NCBI RefSeq assembly: GCF_003987345.1
Contig: NZ_PIPP01000004.1
Span: 124,001-188,000 of the forward strand
DNA length: 64,000 nucleotides
Direction: 5' to 3'
Source of the DNA: Aliidiomarina shirensis
Lineage (GTDB): Bacteria > Pseudomonadota > Gammaproteobacteria > Enterobacterales > Alteromonadaceae
Position numbers and translations under genes: made by a program. Under the pieces are notes generated by a model. That model did no database searches and was not told where the DNA came from. It saw nothing but the letters and a program-made list of their open reading frames with translations. Below are positions 1 to 10,248 of the stretch, piece after piece. Position 1 is the first letter of the stretch, and every line of letters begins with the position of its first letter.

Positions 1-1
1 T

Positions 2-778
2 GAAATGCGCCGCCTTATTCGCCTTGCTCGCAATGGTAGTGGCGATGCTGCTGCACTAGTTGCCATGGCATTTGCCAGTGGTGATGGCCTAGAACAAGAC
101 GACAAAGAAGCAGAGCGCTTTATTCGCATCGGCGTACGATATCGCAGTGCGATTGCTACCTTCTTGATGTCCGATTGGTATCGCAATGGTTTTATCTTGG
201 AGCAAAACGAAGAAGAAGCCGATAACCTTTTAGAACAAGCGGTAGCGCTTAATCACCCACCCGCTTTATATCAAAAAGCAACTCAGTTGTTTGCCTCCGA
301 TAACCCAGAAGATTTTGAAGAAGCAATGACATTACTTCAGCAAGCAAGTGATGAGAATTTAGTAAATGCTATGTTCTTACTTGGCCGTATGCGTCAAATT
401 GGTGCTGGCGTTGAACAAGATCTAGTAGAAGCCGGAGAGCTTTATCGTAAGCTTATTATCGCCGGTGTTGATGATGCGCGCCCATACCTGCGTGAAGTAA
501 CCGAAGATTTGGAAGCGATTGGTGCAAACGACCAAACCATCGCTCGGTTTGCGTCAACGCAAAACATTGAACGCATTTCCGTAACCGGATCAGCATTTCG
601 GGTAAACACCCAGCTCACCGGGATCGTGCGCCGTTTGAATGCATCCGGCCTATACGATAGCCGCTCGATTGGTAGCCGTATCCGCGGCGTAACCTGCGAA
701 CAATCCGGCAGCCAATGTACCGTTACACGCCCAAGCTCAGAAGCTTCATCGTTAAGCGATATTGTTGGCAACAACTAA
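2..778 (+). CDS. Sel1-repeat (TPR-like) protein, 5'-truncated by window edge
   Basis: The C-terminal part of a protein made of Sel1-like/TPR-like helical repeats. The frame is open to the left edge (a Glu codon precedes the first ATG at 5), so the true start is probably outside the window. Repeat units of about 36 residues can be seen with typical small-residue patterns (for example AMFLLGRMRQIGAGVEQD near residue 122 and ALYQKATQLF near 87). The last 90 residues lose the repeat pattern and include two cysteines (CEQSGSQC), which suggests an exported protein. Sel1 repeats are protein-interaction scaffolds; the partner cannot be told. It ends just before a strong terminator shared with the convergent channel gene. 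Confidence 0.75.
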   Translation, partial: EMRRLIRLARNGSGDAAALVAMAFASGDGLEQDDKEAERFIRIGVRYRSAIATFLMSDWYRNGFILEQNEEEADNLLEQAVALNHPPALYQKATQLFASDNPEDFEEAMTLLQQASDENLVNAMFLLGRMRQIGAGVEQDLVEAGELYRKLIIAGVDDARPYLREVTEDLEAIGANDQTIARFASTQNIERISVTGSAFRVNTQLTGIVRRLNASGLYDSRSIGSRIRGVTCEQSGSQCTVTRPSSEASSLSDIVGNN

Positions 779-795
779 GCTGAGTGCATTACTTT

Positions 796-829
796 AAAAG
801 CCCAGCCCTTGTGCTGGGCTTTTTATTTT
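796..829. terminator. Bidirectional intrinsic terminator
   Basis: An 11-bp stem (left arm 796-806, right arm 813-823) with a six-base loop, flanked by A- and T-rich runs on both sides. It lies between the Sel1 gene and the convergent channel gene, whose stop codon it touches at 823-825, so it may serve both transcripts. Confidence 0.85.
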
Positions 830-1581
830 TCGGCTTGTCTGCGCTTTTGAATTGCTTCAGAGAAGGCAGAAGCAAGAATACCAGCCGGCATGGCTACTAA
901 ACCCACACCAAGCATAGCTGTGATTCCCGCTACTATTTTGCCCAAAGCAGTTACCGGTACAACATCACCGTAACCTACAGTGGTGAGAGTAGCCACAGAC
1001 CACCACAATGCCCGTGGAATACTTCCAAACACTTCAGGTTGATTCTCAGCTTCCAGCGCATACAGAACGCTAGCGCCCAACACCATAAGCCCAAGTGCAA
1101 TACCAAAGGTGAGTGCCATTTCGAATTTACGAGCAGAAACTGCTTCAAGTATTAAATCAATGGCTCTTGAAAAACGTCCGAGCCGAGCAATCCGGACAAT
1201 ACGCAATAACCTAAACACTCGCACTAAGAATAATGTGCTGCCACCTAGCATTAATACGAAGGAAACTAACACTAACAAATCGAGCAGTGCCCAAAAAGAG
1301 AAAATATAGCGAATGCGCCCGCGAACATTGCCGTGCAAATCCGGATAATTGGCGGTATATACGCGGCCAATATATTCGGCAAGAAAAAGCAGAAATAACA
1401 CACCTTCAAATACTACAAACAACGAGCCCCAGCGCTCACTGATAACCGGCTCGGTTTCCAGTATCGCTAAAAGTGCCCCAAACAAAATAAGCACAATCAC
1501 CACGAAATTGGTTCGTGATAGTCCATTCGCCACCCGCAAATCTGGCCGTAATTCCAAAGCCAGGAGTTCTTTTAAGCGCAC
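823..1581 (-). CDS. Kv-type voltage-gated potassium channel
   Basis: A six-helix potassium channel subunit of 252 residues, expected to form a tetramer in the inner membrane. S1 to S3 lie near residues 26-44, 54-76 and 93-112. S4 is recognisable at about 118-140 by regularly spaced arginines (RVFRLLRIVRIARLGRFSR), the voltage sensor. The pore helix and selectivity filter TTVGYGD are at 200-206, and S6 follows at about 213-240. The tail is short and charged, with no RCK/TrkA_N domain, so this resembles KvAP/KvLm-type channels rather than Kch. It is a single gene, convergent with the Sel1 gene. Its physiological role (membrane potential or osmotic response) cannot be read from the sequence. Confidence 0.9.
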   Translation of the reverse strand: MRLKELLALELRPDLRVANGLSRTNFVVIVLILFGALLAILETEPVISERWGSLFVVFEGVLFLLFLAEYIGRVYTANYPDLHGNVRGRIRYIFSFWALLDLLVLVSFVLMLGGSTLFLVRVFRLLRIVRIARLGRFSRAIDLILEAVSARKFEMALTFGIALGLMVLGASVLYALEAENQPEVFGSIPRALWWSVATLTTVGYGDVVPVTALGKIVAGITAMLGVGLVAMPAGILASAFSEAIQKRRQAEK

Positions 1582-1634
1582 AATAAGTTTCCTGTAAGAA
1601 CCAGTTGAGTAGCTTAGAGTTTGATAGCTCAGGG

Positions 1635-1652
1635 TATTATTTGCAAATAATA
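1635..1652. promoter_or_regulatory. Perfect 18-bp AT-rich palindrome upstream of the channel gene
   Basis: A perfect inverted repeat of 18 bp centred on TTGCAA, about 55 bp upstream of the channel start and downstream of the tRNA gene. It could be an operator or part of the tRNA transcript's 3' end. It lacks the GC-rich stem of an intrinsic terminator. Confidence 0.35.
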
Positions 1653-1701
1653 GAAAGTGCAGAAGAAAAAAGAGGCTTTCGAGAGAGTAAATTATTTAAA
1701 A

Positions 1702-1777
1702 TGGTGGCCCCTCCCAGATTTGAACTGGGGACCAACCGATTATGAGTCGGGTGCTCTAACCACTGAGCTAAGGGGCC
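1702..1777 (-). tRNA. ileX: tRNA-Ile2 (anticodon CAU, lysidine type)
   Basis: A 76-nt tRNA including an encoded CCA end (complement at 1702-1704). The acceptor stem is GGCCCCU/AGGGGCC. The anticodon CAU occupies 1744-1742. From memory, the body closely matches E. coli ileX: the first 26 bases, the anticodon loop and the acceptor stem are alike, which separates it from initiator and elongator tRNA-Met. The C34 should be converted to lysidine by TilS so that the tRNA reads AUA as isoleucine. It is a solitary gene with its own promoter. Confidence 0.93.
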
Positions 1778-1807
1778 ATTTTGGAAGGTTGCTTAGAAAG
1801 CGCTGCG

Positions 1808-1836
1808 AGTATACGGAAATGGGCGATTTCTTGCAA
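1808..1836 (-). promoter_or_regulatory. Sigma-70 promoter of tRNA-Ile2
   Basis: On the minus strand, -35 TTGCAA (1836-1831) and -10 TATACT (1813-1808) are separated by exactly 17 bp. The next bases, between the -10 and the expected start near 1801, are GC-rich (CGCAGCGC), the kind of discriminator found at stringently controlled stable-RNA promoters. The predicted leader before the mature tRNA is about 24 nt. Confidence 0.75.
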
Positions 1837-1897
1837 CTATTTTGCTACTGCTTAAAAAACAAGCTTATATTTATCAGTAACTTATAATTAACGTGAT

Positions 1898-1949
1898 ACC
1901 TTAAGGTTGCAATAAGACACCTTAAGGTTACATACTGAAACCCTAAGGT
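1898..1949 (+). promoter_or_regulatory. Three 10-bp palindromic operators at 21-bp spacing
   Basis: ACCTTAAGGT occurs at 1898-1907 and 1919-1928, and the one-mismatch form ACCCTAAGGT at 1940-1949. The repeat distance is exactly 21 bp (two helical turns), so all three sites face the same side of the DNA. A plausible promoter (TTGCAA at 1907-1912, CATACT at 1931-1936, 18-bp spacer) would place the middle site inside the promoter and the third near the start of transcription. The likely binder is the Xre-type protein encoded by the second gene of the operon (inference). Confidence 0.65.
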
Positions 1950-1968
1950 ATCAACTGAAGGGTATAAT

Positions 1969-2454
1969 ATGAGTAACTGGAATCCTGATTCACAAATCAC
2001 ATCATTACGTTTCAATGCCATTCTCGTTGGCGCGGCAGCAATTTATTTTTGTGTGCACATTGTGCATAAAATGCTCGCTACGATGTCGCCCGAGCACTGG
2101 TTTATTACGAGTAATTGGCTTCACATTTTCAGTTTTATCTGGGCGGTTATGTATTTAGGTATCGCCGTTCGATGGAGCTGGATCAACAAGAAAACGAATG
2201 GTTGTTGGCGTGAAATGTTGGGGCTGTATAAAGATGAATTTACGCTTCAAGCCTACCGTAAAGCTTGTGTGTTTTCATTATCCGTTGTGATCGCGGCACA
2301 AATGTTTGGTTTAATTCTAGGGGCTTACAGCCGAGGAAGTTTGCTAGATGAAGCACTAAGCCTAGGTATCGTATCGATGATATTCTTAACGCTTACCGGG
2401 TTTGCCTTTTCATTGAGTATTTGGTGGCAACTGCGTGAGAGCGATAACGAATAG
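1969..2454 (+). CDS. Four-helix membrane protein (DUF2975-like), partner of Xre regulator
   Basis: A 161-residue protein with four predicted membrane helices near residues 15-35, 50-70, 100-120 and 130-153, and short, charged loops. The size, topology and tight linkage to a small Xre regulator resemble the DUF2975 family (YoaS-YozG type pairs), for which no biochemical function is firmly known. The start is supported by GAAGGG at 1957-1962, six bases before the ATG. The stop is followed within a few bases by the ribosome-binding site of the regulator, so the two are co-transcribed. The three upstream palindromes suggest autoregulation of the pair. The family assignment is tentative. Confidence 0.7.
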   Translation: MSNWNPDSQITSLRFNAILVGAAAIYFCVHIVHKMLATMSPEHWFITSNWLHIFSFIWAVMYLGIAVRWSWINKKTNGCWREMLGLYKDEFTLQAYRKACVFSLSVVIAAQMFGLILGAYSRGSLLDEALSLGIVSMIFLTLTGFAFSLSIWWQLRESDNE

Positions 2455-2468
2455 AAAGGATGGAACAC

Positions 2469-2687
2469 ATGCGTTTAGCGGAAATAGAAACAGTTACGAA
2501 CAACCTTTCTTTGCTACGTGGTGGCGCTGGTTTATCGCAACAAGAATTGGCCGATGCTATTGGTGTTTCGCGAAAGACCATTAGTACCATTGAAACGGCT
2601 CGCTTCATGCCTTCAGTAGTGATTGCACTCAAGCTTGCTACCCATTTTTCAGTACCTGTTGAGCAAATATTTCAACTTTCAGAATAG
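2469..2687 (+). CDS. Small Xre/Cro-type HTH transcriptional regulator
   Basis: A 72-residue protein that is almost entirely one Cro/CI-type helix-turn-helix domain (motif SQQELADAIGVSRKTISTIE). It matches the YozG-like class of minimal regulators that lack a sensor domain. I prefer the ATG at 2469 because AGAAAGGA (2453-2460) lies eight bases ahead of it; an in-frame ATG at 2460 overlaps that site. The gene follows the membrane protein by 14 bases, and a terminator ends the operon. It probably binds the three palindromes at 1898-1949, so that the membrane partner or regulator level controls the operon (inference). Confidence 0.85.
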   Translation: MRLAEIETVTNNLSLLRGGAGLSQQELADAIGVSRKTISTIETARFMPSVVIALKLATHFSVPVEQIFQLSE

Positions 2688-2694
2688 TGGATAC

Positions 2695-2723
2695 AAAAAC
2701 GCCCAGCAAATGCTGGGCGTTTT
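2695..2723. terminator. Bidirectional intrinsic terminator
   Basis: A near-perfect stem of about 12-13 bp (left arm to 2708, right arm from 2711) around GCCCAGCA/TGCTGGGC with a minimal AA loop, A-rich before and T-rich after. It ends the membrane-protein/Xre operon and lies 27 bp beyond the rpoD stop codon, so it may also end the rpoD transcript. Confidence 0.85.
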
Positions 2724-2750
2724 AATTTCACAATTAACAGAAGCTTGTGC

Positions 2751-4583
2751 TTACTCGTCGAGGAAGCTTTTCAGCTGTTCGCTGCGGCTTGGATGACGTA
2801 ACTTACGTAATGCTTTGGCTTCGATTTGACGAATCCGCTCACGGGTAACATCAAACTGCTTGCCTACTTCTTCTAGCGTGTGGTCGGTATTCATATCGAT
2901 ACCGAAGCGCATGCGCAATACTTTCGCTTCTCGGGCCGTAAGGCCGCCTAGAACATCGCGTACCGCGTTTTGTAAGCTTTCTGATGTGGCAGCATCCACT
3001 GGCAAATCAAGCGTGGTATCTTCAATGAAATCGCCTAAGTGCGAATCTTCATCATCACCAATCGGCGTTTCCATAGAAATCGGCTCTTTGGCAATTTTTA
3101 ATACCTTGCGAATCTTATCTTCAGGCATTGCCATGCGCTCTGCCAATTCTTCTGGCTGCGGCTCACGGCCCATTTCTTGCAGCATCTGCCGCGAGATACG
3201 GTTTAGCTTGTTAATGGTTTCAATCATGTGCACCGGAATACGAATAGTGCGTGCTTGGTCGGCGATTGAACGAGTGATAGCCTGGCGAATCCACCAAGTA
3301 GCATAAGTTGAAAACTTATAACCACGGCGATATTCGAACTTATCTACCGCTTTCATCAAGCCAATATTACCTTCTTGAATCAAATCCAAGAACTGCAGAC
3401 CACGGTTGGTATATTTTTTCGCGATTGAAATTACCAAACGTAAGTTCGCTTCAACCATTTCTTTCTTCGCGCGGCGAGCTTTCGCTTCACCAATCGACAT
3501 CCGGCGGTTGATATCTTTTACTTTCGCAATTGATAAGCCGGTTTCTTCAGCGATAGCACGCAACTTACCTGAGCAGCGCGTTACTTCATCACGGTGCTCT
3601 TCAAGTGCTTCTGCATATTTCTTTTCTTTTGCAATAACGGCATCGAACCAGCTCATTGAGGTTTCGTTGCCAGCAAACGCTTGCACAAAGGTACGCTTCG
3701 GCAGTTTCGCTTGCTCTAAGCAAAGTTTCATAATCAAACGTTCTTGTACACGCACACGGTCCATCATCTCGCGCATGTCTTTTACAAGGCGATCGAACTG
3801 CTTCGGTACTAAACGGAAATGCTTGAATAATTCACTGAGCTTTTCAATTTCTGCGGTAGTTTTATCATCGCCACGGCCATAGGTTTTAATGGCATCGCGC
3901 GTAGCTTCATACTGCGCACGCAATTCGGTGAATTTTTCCCGCGCTTCTTCAGGATCAACACCGGTATCGGTTGATTCTTCTTCGTCGTCATCATCGTCAT
4001 CGTCGTCGGCATCTTCGAGCTGATCTTCACTCAATTCAGAACCGATGTGGGTAGCACTTACAGGCGCTTCTTCCACTTCGTTCGGATCGATAAAGCCAGA
4101 GATGATTTCAGTTAAACGAATTTGTTCTGCTTCGTATGCATCCCATTGCTCCAACAAGAAGTTGATGGCTTCAGGATATTCAGCAACAGAACATTGAACT
4201 TGATTGATACCTTCTTCGATACGCTTGGCGATTACAATTTCGCCCTCACGCGTTAGAAGCTCAACCGTACCCATTTCACGCATATACATGCGAACTGGAT
4301 CGGTTGTACGGCCAATTTCACTTTCAACAGTGGCAAGGGCAGCCGCAGCTTCTTCAGCTGCATCTTCATCGGCGGCATCTTCGCTCATCATCAGATCATC
4401 GGCATCAGGCGCGGTTTCAAACACCTTAATACCCATATCGTTGATCATTCGAATGATGTCTTCGATCTGATCAGAATCAACGATATCCTGTGGTAAGTGG
4501 TCGTTAACTTCAGCGAAGGTTAAGTAACCTTGCTCCTTACCTTTTGCGATAAGCAATTTAAGTAGCGACTGACGAGTCTGCAT
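2751..4583 (-). CDS. rpoD: RNA polymerase sigma-70 factor RpoD
   Basis: The primary sigma factor, 610 residues from the ATG at 4583. Region 1.1 ([19 protein letters not shown]) starts the protein, and region 1.2 begins at [14 protein letters not shown] strongly acidic stretch (about residues 186-206, eight Asp in a row) sits in the non-conserved region. Regions 2 and 3 contain [19 protein letters not shown], and region 4 ends the protein ([20 protein letters not shown]). An in-frame GTG at 4595 is possible, but GAGG overlaps it and is better placed for the ATG, which also aligns with the E. coli start. It is the last gene of the rpsU-dnaG-rpoD operon, 78 bp (to the GTG) after dnaG. Confidence 0.98.
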   Translation of the reverse strand: MQTRQSLLKLLIAKGKEQGYLTFAEVNDHLPQDIVDSDQIEDIIRMINDMGIKVFETAPDADDLMMSEDAADEDAAEEAAAALATVESEIGRTTDPVRMYMREMGTVELLTREGEIVIAKRIEEGINQVQCSVAEYPEAINFLLEQWDAYEAEQIRLTEIISGFIDPNEVEEAPVSATHIGSELSEDQLEDADDDDDDDDEEESTDTGVDPEEAREKFTELRAQYEATRDAIKTYGRGDDKTTAEIEKLSELFKHFRLVPKQFDRLVKDMREMMDRVRVQERLIMKLCLEQAKLPKRTFVQAFAGNETSMSWFDAVIAKEKKYAEALEEHRDEVTRCSGKLRAIAEETGLSIAKVKDINRRMSIGEAKARRAKKEMVEANLRLVISIAKKYTNRGLQFLDLIQEGNIGLMKAVDKFEYRRGYKFSTYATWWIRQAITRSIADQARTIRIPVHMIETINKLNRISRQMLQEMGREPQPEELAERMAMPEDKIRKVLKIAKEPISMETPIGDDEDSHLGDFIEDTTLDLPVDAATSESLQNAVRDVLGGLTAREAKVLRMRFGIDMNTDHTLEEVGKQFDVTRERIRQIEAKALRKLRHPSRSEQLKSFLDE

Positions 4584-4673
4584 ACGGGCGTTCACCTCAG
4601 TAAAAACGATTTTAAATTCGTGCGGAATAGCCGCTCAGTATAACAAAAAGAGCATGATTCAACCAGTTTAGTT

Positions 4674-6422
4674 TTAACTACGCTTCATCATACGCACAAG
4701 TTCATTCAACTCGTGTAAACGTTCTTTTGTCATCTCGGCTGCGGGTAGTGCTTTTAATTCTTCATAGCGTTGCTCAAGATAGCGATCAATCAAGAACATA
4801 TAGGTTTCAGAAAACTCACGTTCTAAATTTTCCTCTGTTACCTGATGCTGCCATCGGGCTAACTCGCGCAAGCTTTCTTCAAATCGAGTGCCACGCCATG
4901 CTTCCAGCACTTGCGCACTAGAAAGCGGTTGTTCACATGTTTGGCGGTGTAACCCCATAAATACTTTAATGCCTGGCATGTTCAAACTATCAAGTTCGTT
5001 GTGCACAGGAATACTGCGGCCTAACTCTGGATGTTGCACCAGTAACCCAATGGCCCGGGTTACCGGTGTTACTTTTGGCCCTTTGGGCGCGCTTTTTCTC
5101 TCACTACCTGTGTTATTGGGGTTCGGCACCAATTTTTCAAGCTCTTGCACCGTTCTACTTAAGCGCTTGGCGAGTTCTTCCATTAACATGCCGCGATAAA
5201 AATCACTGGCTACGCGGCCAATGAGTTCGCGAGCCTGTGCGATTAACTCAGATTTCCCGGCATCGGTGCGCAAATCGATCGTGCTTGTGAGGTGATCGAA
5301 GAAGTAATCTCGGAACGACATTGCCCCTTCTACACGTTTATTGAAACCTTCAGCACCTTCGGCGCGCACAATCGTATCTGGGTCTTCACCATCCGGTAAA
5401 AACAAGAAACGTAAATCGGTGCCATCGCGCAGGAGCGATAACGCATTTTCAAGTGCTCGCCAAGCAGCATCACGGCCGGCTCTATCGCCATCAAAACAAC
5501 ATACAATTTGTTTCGATTGGCGAAATAATAACTGCAAGTGATCTGTGGTAGCTGCTGTGCCAAGGGCTGCAACGGCGTTGGTAACACCGTGTTGCGCTAG
5601 GGCTACCACATCCATGTACCCTTCAACAATAATCACCCGATCGAGATCTTTATGTTGCCGGCGCATTTCAAAGAAACCGTAGAGTTCGCGGCCTTTGTGA
5701 AACAAGCGTGTTTCTGGCGAGTTCAAATACTTCGGTTCGCTTTTTTCAATCACGCGGCCACCGAAACCAACTACTCGGCCTCGACGATCACGAATGGGGA
5801 ACATAATTCTATCGCGGAAGAAATCAAAGCGTTTACCACGATCATTTTCAGTGATCATCTTTAACGCCAATAATTGATCTTGCTGATTGCGATTCGCGCC
5901 GAATTTACGTAATACCGAATCCCATTCTTTCGGGGCATAACCAATACCGAAATCGCGCACCACTTCACCGCTCAAACCACGGCCTTTTAAGTATTCGATT
6001 ACTTTATCTTTTTCCGGATTTTCTTTTAGTTGCCGAGCGAAAAATTTTGCGCAGGCTTCCATCAGTGCGAAATCATCTTCCACTTCGGCTTTATCACGAG
6101 CAGGCTTGCTACCGGGCCGTGTTTCGCGCGGCACATCAAGGCCGAGCATTGAGGCCAGTTCTTCTACAGCGTCGGGAAACTCCAAGCCATCATATTCCAT
6201 AATGAAATCAAGCGCATTGCCGTGCACACCACAGCCAAAGCAGTGGTAAAACTGCTTATCGGGCGCTACGGAAAACGAAGGTGTTTTTTCATTATGGAAT
6301 GGGCAGCAGGCTTGGTAATTACGGCCCGCCTTTTTCAAGCGCACACGGCTTTCAACCACGCTAACAATGTCGGCGCGGGCCACGAGATCTTGGATGAAGT
6401 CTTTTGGAATTAATCCTGCCAT
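4674..6422 (-). CDS. dnaG: DNA primase DnaG
   Basis: Synthesises RNA primers at the replication fork. The N-terminal CHC2 zinc finger is visible (Cys40, His43, Cys61, Cys64). The TOPRIM catalytic core has the acidic motifs IVEGYMDVVAL and CFDGDRAGRDAAW. The C-terminal third is the DnaB-helicase-binding domain. At 582 residues it has the usual length, and the start MAGLIPKDFI aligns with the E. coli start. It is the middle gene of the macromolecular synthesis operon. A hairpin between rpsU and dnaG should reduce dnaG expression relative to rpsU, as in E. coli. Confidence 0.98.
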   Translation of the reverse strand: MAGLIPKDFIQDLVARADIVSVVESRVRLKKAGRNYQACCPFHNEKTPSFSVAPDKQFYHCFGCGVHGNALDFIMEYDGLEFPDAVEELASMLGLDVPRETRPGSKPARDKAEVEDDFALMEACAKFFARQLKENPEKDKVIEYLKGRGLSGEVVRDFGIGYAPKEWDSVLRKFGANRNQQDQLLALKMITENDRGKRFDFFRDRIMFPIRDRRGRVVGFGGRVIEKSEPKYLNSPETRLFHKGRELYGFFEMRRQHKDLDRVIIVEGYMDVVALAQHGVTNAVAALGTAATTDHLQLLFRQSKQIVCCFDGDRAGRDAAWRALENALSLLRDGTDLRFLFLPDGEDPDTIVRAEGAEGFNKRVEGAMSFRDYFFDHLTSTIDLRTDAGKSELIAQARELIGRVASDFYRGMLMEELAKRLSRTVQELEKLVPNPNNTGSERKSAPKGPKVTPVTRAIGLLVQHPELGRSIPVHNELDSLNMPGIKVFMGLHRQTCEQPLSSAQVLEAWRGTRFEESLRELARWQHQVTEENLEREFSETYMFLIDRYLEQRYEELKALPAAEMTKERLHELNELVRMMKRS

Positions 6423-6493
6423 GGCTATTAATGTACTCCGCTGCGAAGCTTAAGAAAACCGGAAATATGCCTTTGCTTGGAAATTCTTTTAGC

Positions 6494-6521
6494 CATAAAA
6501 AAACCGTGCTGGGCACGGTTT
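6494..6521 (-). terminator. Attenuator between rpsU and dnaG
   Basis: A 9-bp GC-rich stem (arms 6501-6509 and 6513-6521) with a three-base loop, followed on the minus strand by a run of seven T. It matches the position of the partial terminator of the E. coli rpsU-dnaG-rpoD operon, which lets most transcripts stop after rpsU. Confidence 0.85.
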
Positions 6522-6613
6522 CTTTATATAGATTCTGGCGCTCACTGTGAAATTAATTCAACGTATGGATTAACTACAAGAGCTGCTCTAAATCTGAATG
6601 CTTTATCTATTTC

Positions 6614-6829
6614 TTAATAAAGGCGAGTGCGGCGAGCGTTTTCACGAGACAATTTCTTGGCGTGACGCTTCACTGCAGCTGCTTTCTTGCGCTTACGCTC
6701 AGCAGTTGGTTTTTCATAAAATTCGCGGCTACGAACTTCAGATAAAACACCTGCTTTTTCGCAAGAACGCTTGAAACGGCGCAAAGCGACGTCAAATGGC
6801 TCGTTTTCTTTAAGTTTAACTATTGGCAT
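6614..6829 (-). CDS. rpsU: 30S ribosomal protein bS21
   Basis: A 71-residue, very basic small-subunit protein needed for efficient initiation. The sequence ([20 protein letters not shown] at the start, arginine-rich [10 protein letters not shown] at the end) matches bS21 along its full length. It is the first gene of the operon with dnaG and rpoD. A ribosome-binding site (GAGGTGAT) precedes the ATG. Confidence 0.98.
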   Translation of the reverse strand: MPIVKLKENEPFDVALRRFKRSCEKAGVLSEVRSREFYEKPTAERKRKKAAAVKRHAKKLSRENARRTRLY

Positions 6830-6901
6830 TAACCGATCACCTCAAAAAATTCATTAGTACGCAGGTCACTCAATGACCATGCCGGATAAAATTGGTGCTG
6901 A

Positions 6902-6937
6902 ATTTTAAACAACCTTGAGCCTCGTGTAAAGCCCAAG
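6902..6937 (-). terminator. Probable terminator after tgt
   Basis: On the minus strand, CUUGGGCU pairs with GGCUCAAG (arms 6937-6930 and 6921-6914), an 8-bp stem with two G-U pairs and an eight-base loop. A moderately T-rich tail follows. It would separate queA-tgt from rpsU. Confidence 0.5.
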
Positions 6938-6947
6938 ATCAATTTAA

Positions 6948-9111
<2,164 letters not shown>

Positions 9112-9218
9112 GGGGAGCAAAAGATACCTATATGTAACGAAAACTTAATGGTGAAAATACAGCCTTTAAACAGGCCTCAGGCGGGTATCACTTGCATAAT
9201 CTTCAGTAGAGAAATACA

Positions 9219-9276
9219 AAACACCCTTATTTCTGCCACTACATGTTGCCCGCGTAGTTGAAGAAACAGGGTGTTT
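9219..9276. other. Long two-level inverted repeat (possible terminator)
   Basis: AAACACCCT (9219-9227) pairs with AGGGTGTTT (9268-9276), and inside it TTTC/GAAA (9230-9233/9263-9266) and ACTAC/GTAGT (9038-type inner arms at 9238-9242/9254-9258) also pair. The result is one long imperfect hairpin of about 58 nt. It lies 8 bp past the end of the DUF481 gene, and on the minus strand a T-rich tail follows, so a terminator is the simplest reading. The rest of the queA-DUF481 gap (9112-9284) shows nothing else clear. Confidence 0.5.
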
Positions 9277-9284
9277 AAGCTGTA

Positions 9285-10070
9285 TTAAAAGGTATAAACG
9301 AGAGTAACGGCTGTTTCTGTATCAAGTTTCTCTGGAATACGGCCATCTGCCTGTTCATACACTGTTGAGTTATGCGTTAATGTAAGTGTTAACCGTAACG
9401 CCAAGCGCGAATTCAAGTTTGCAGTAAGCGCACTTACCGCACGAGAACGCGTATTATCATTACCTACTTCTGTAGAAACTAACTGCGTAAAACGTGCTGT
9501 TTCGCTCAGTTCCCAATCGAAGTTAGCGGCGGCACGAACAATGAAGCTGCCTTCCGTTTCACCGGTATCTCGACGTTTATCATAAGCATAACCCGGACCA
9601 ATCTCGAAATCAGTGAACATGCTTTCGTTAAACTCAACACGAGCACCATAACCCGCCGCTATGGTTGATTGGTAATCATAGCTGTTCAGCGCATCATCTT
9701 CATACGAGCCATAAATAAACACCGAGGAATGGCTACCAAGTTCAAACTTACGGTTACCTTGGCCGGAAATAAAGAGCCTATCGGCGTCTCTAATTGTTTC
9801 GCCCTCAATATCTTTACGTTCTTGCAGGTAGTAATCAACAACCGCGCGATTCCGCCAAAATTCGGTATCCCGTTGTAAATCGAGTTTCCCTTTCCACGAG
9901 CGTGAATCGGTGTTGCCTGAGCGTAAAAGCACGCCTAGCTCAGCTGTTGCGCGCCATTTGCCATCTTGTTTCGCTGGATCTACATCTTGGATATCATCAA
10001 ACATAAATGTTGACGACGATGCCATTCCTGAATATCCCAACAAGGCGAGTCCTATAATTTTTAGGCGCAC
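9285..10070 (-). CDS. DUF481 (YdiY-like) outer-membrane beta-barrel protein
   Basis: A 261-residue exported protein with an N-terminal signal peptide (about residues 1-19, ending near MASSST). The mature part is built of alternating amphipathic strands and ends in aromatic Phe (TLVYTF), the signature of an outer-membrane barrel inserted by the Bam complex. The motif ELGVLLRSGNTDSRSWKGKL is typical of DUF481. Function is unknown in the family. The start is a GTG preceded by a strong ribosome-binding site (AAGGGGGG). It is a single gene with its own promoter region, and it ends before a long hairpin. Confidence 0.85.
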   Translation of the reverse strand: MRLKIIGLALLGYSGMASSSTFMFDDIQDVDPAKQDGKWRATAELGVLLRSGNTDSRSWKGKLDLQRDTEFWRNRAVVDYYLQERKDIEGETIRDADRLFISGQGNRKFELGSHSSVFIYGSYEDDALNSYDYQSTIAAGYGARVEFNESMFTDFEIGPGYAYDKRRDTGETEGSFIVRAAANFDWELSETARFTQLVSTEVGNDNTRSRAVSALTANLNSRLALRLTLTLTHNSTVYEQADGRIPEKLDTETAVTLVYTF

Positions 10071-10184
10071 AAGCCCCCCTTAACTCTTTTACTATTTATA
10101 GTTTTTAGTGCGAAAAAAACGCCGCAAGAACACCTTCACACTATCGATATTATCTATTTTAACGGAATAAGGGTAAATTTCGTA

Positions 10185-10231
10185 CCCCAAAAAGCAAAAA
10201 CCATCGCCGTTTTTACAGTCGATGGTTTGCT
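10185..10231 (-). terminator. Terminator of the tkt-epd-pgk-fba cluster
   Basis: Arms 10220-10231 and 10193-10206 form a 12-bp stem with a two-base bulge. On the minus strand it is followed by a T-rich tract. It lies 18 bp past the fbaA stop codon. Confidence 0.75.
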
Positions 10232-10248
10232 CTTTGTAAACGAGCTGC

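Noticed and set aside
1963-1968. TATAAT directly before the ATG of the membrane protein
   Set aside because: As a -10 it would put the transcript start inside the gene and past the ribosome-binding site at 1957-1962. The promoter is more likely further upstream among the palindromes.
3975-4012. Tandem CGT/CAT-type trinucleotide repeat
   Set aside because: It is the coding sequence of the acidic Asp/Glu run of RpoD, a known variable region, not a phase-variation tract.
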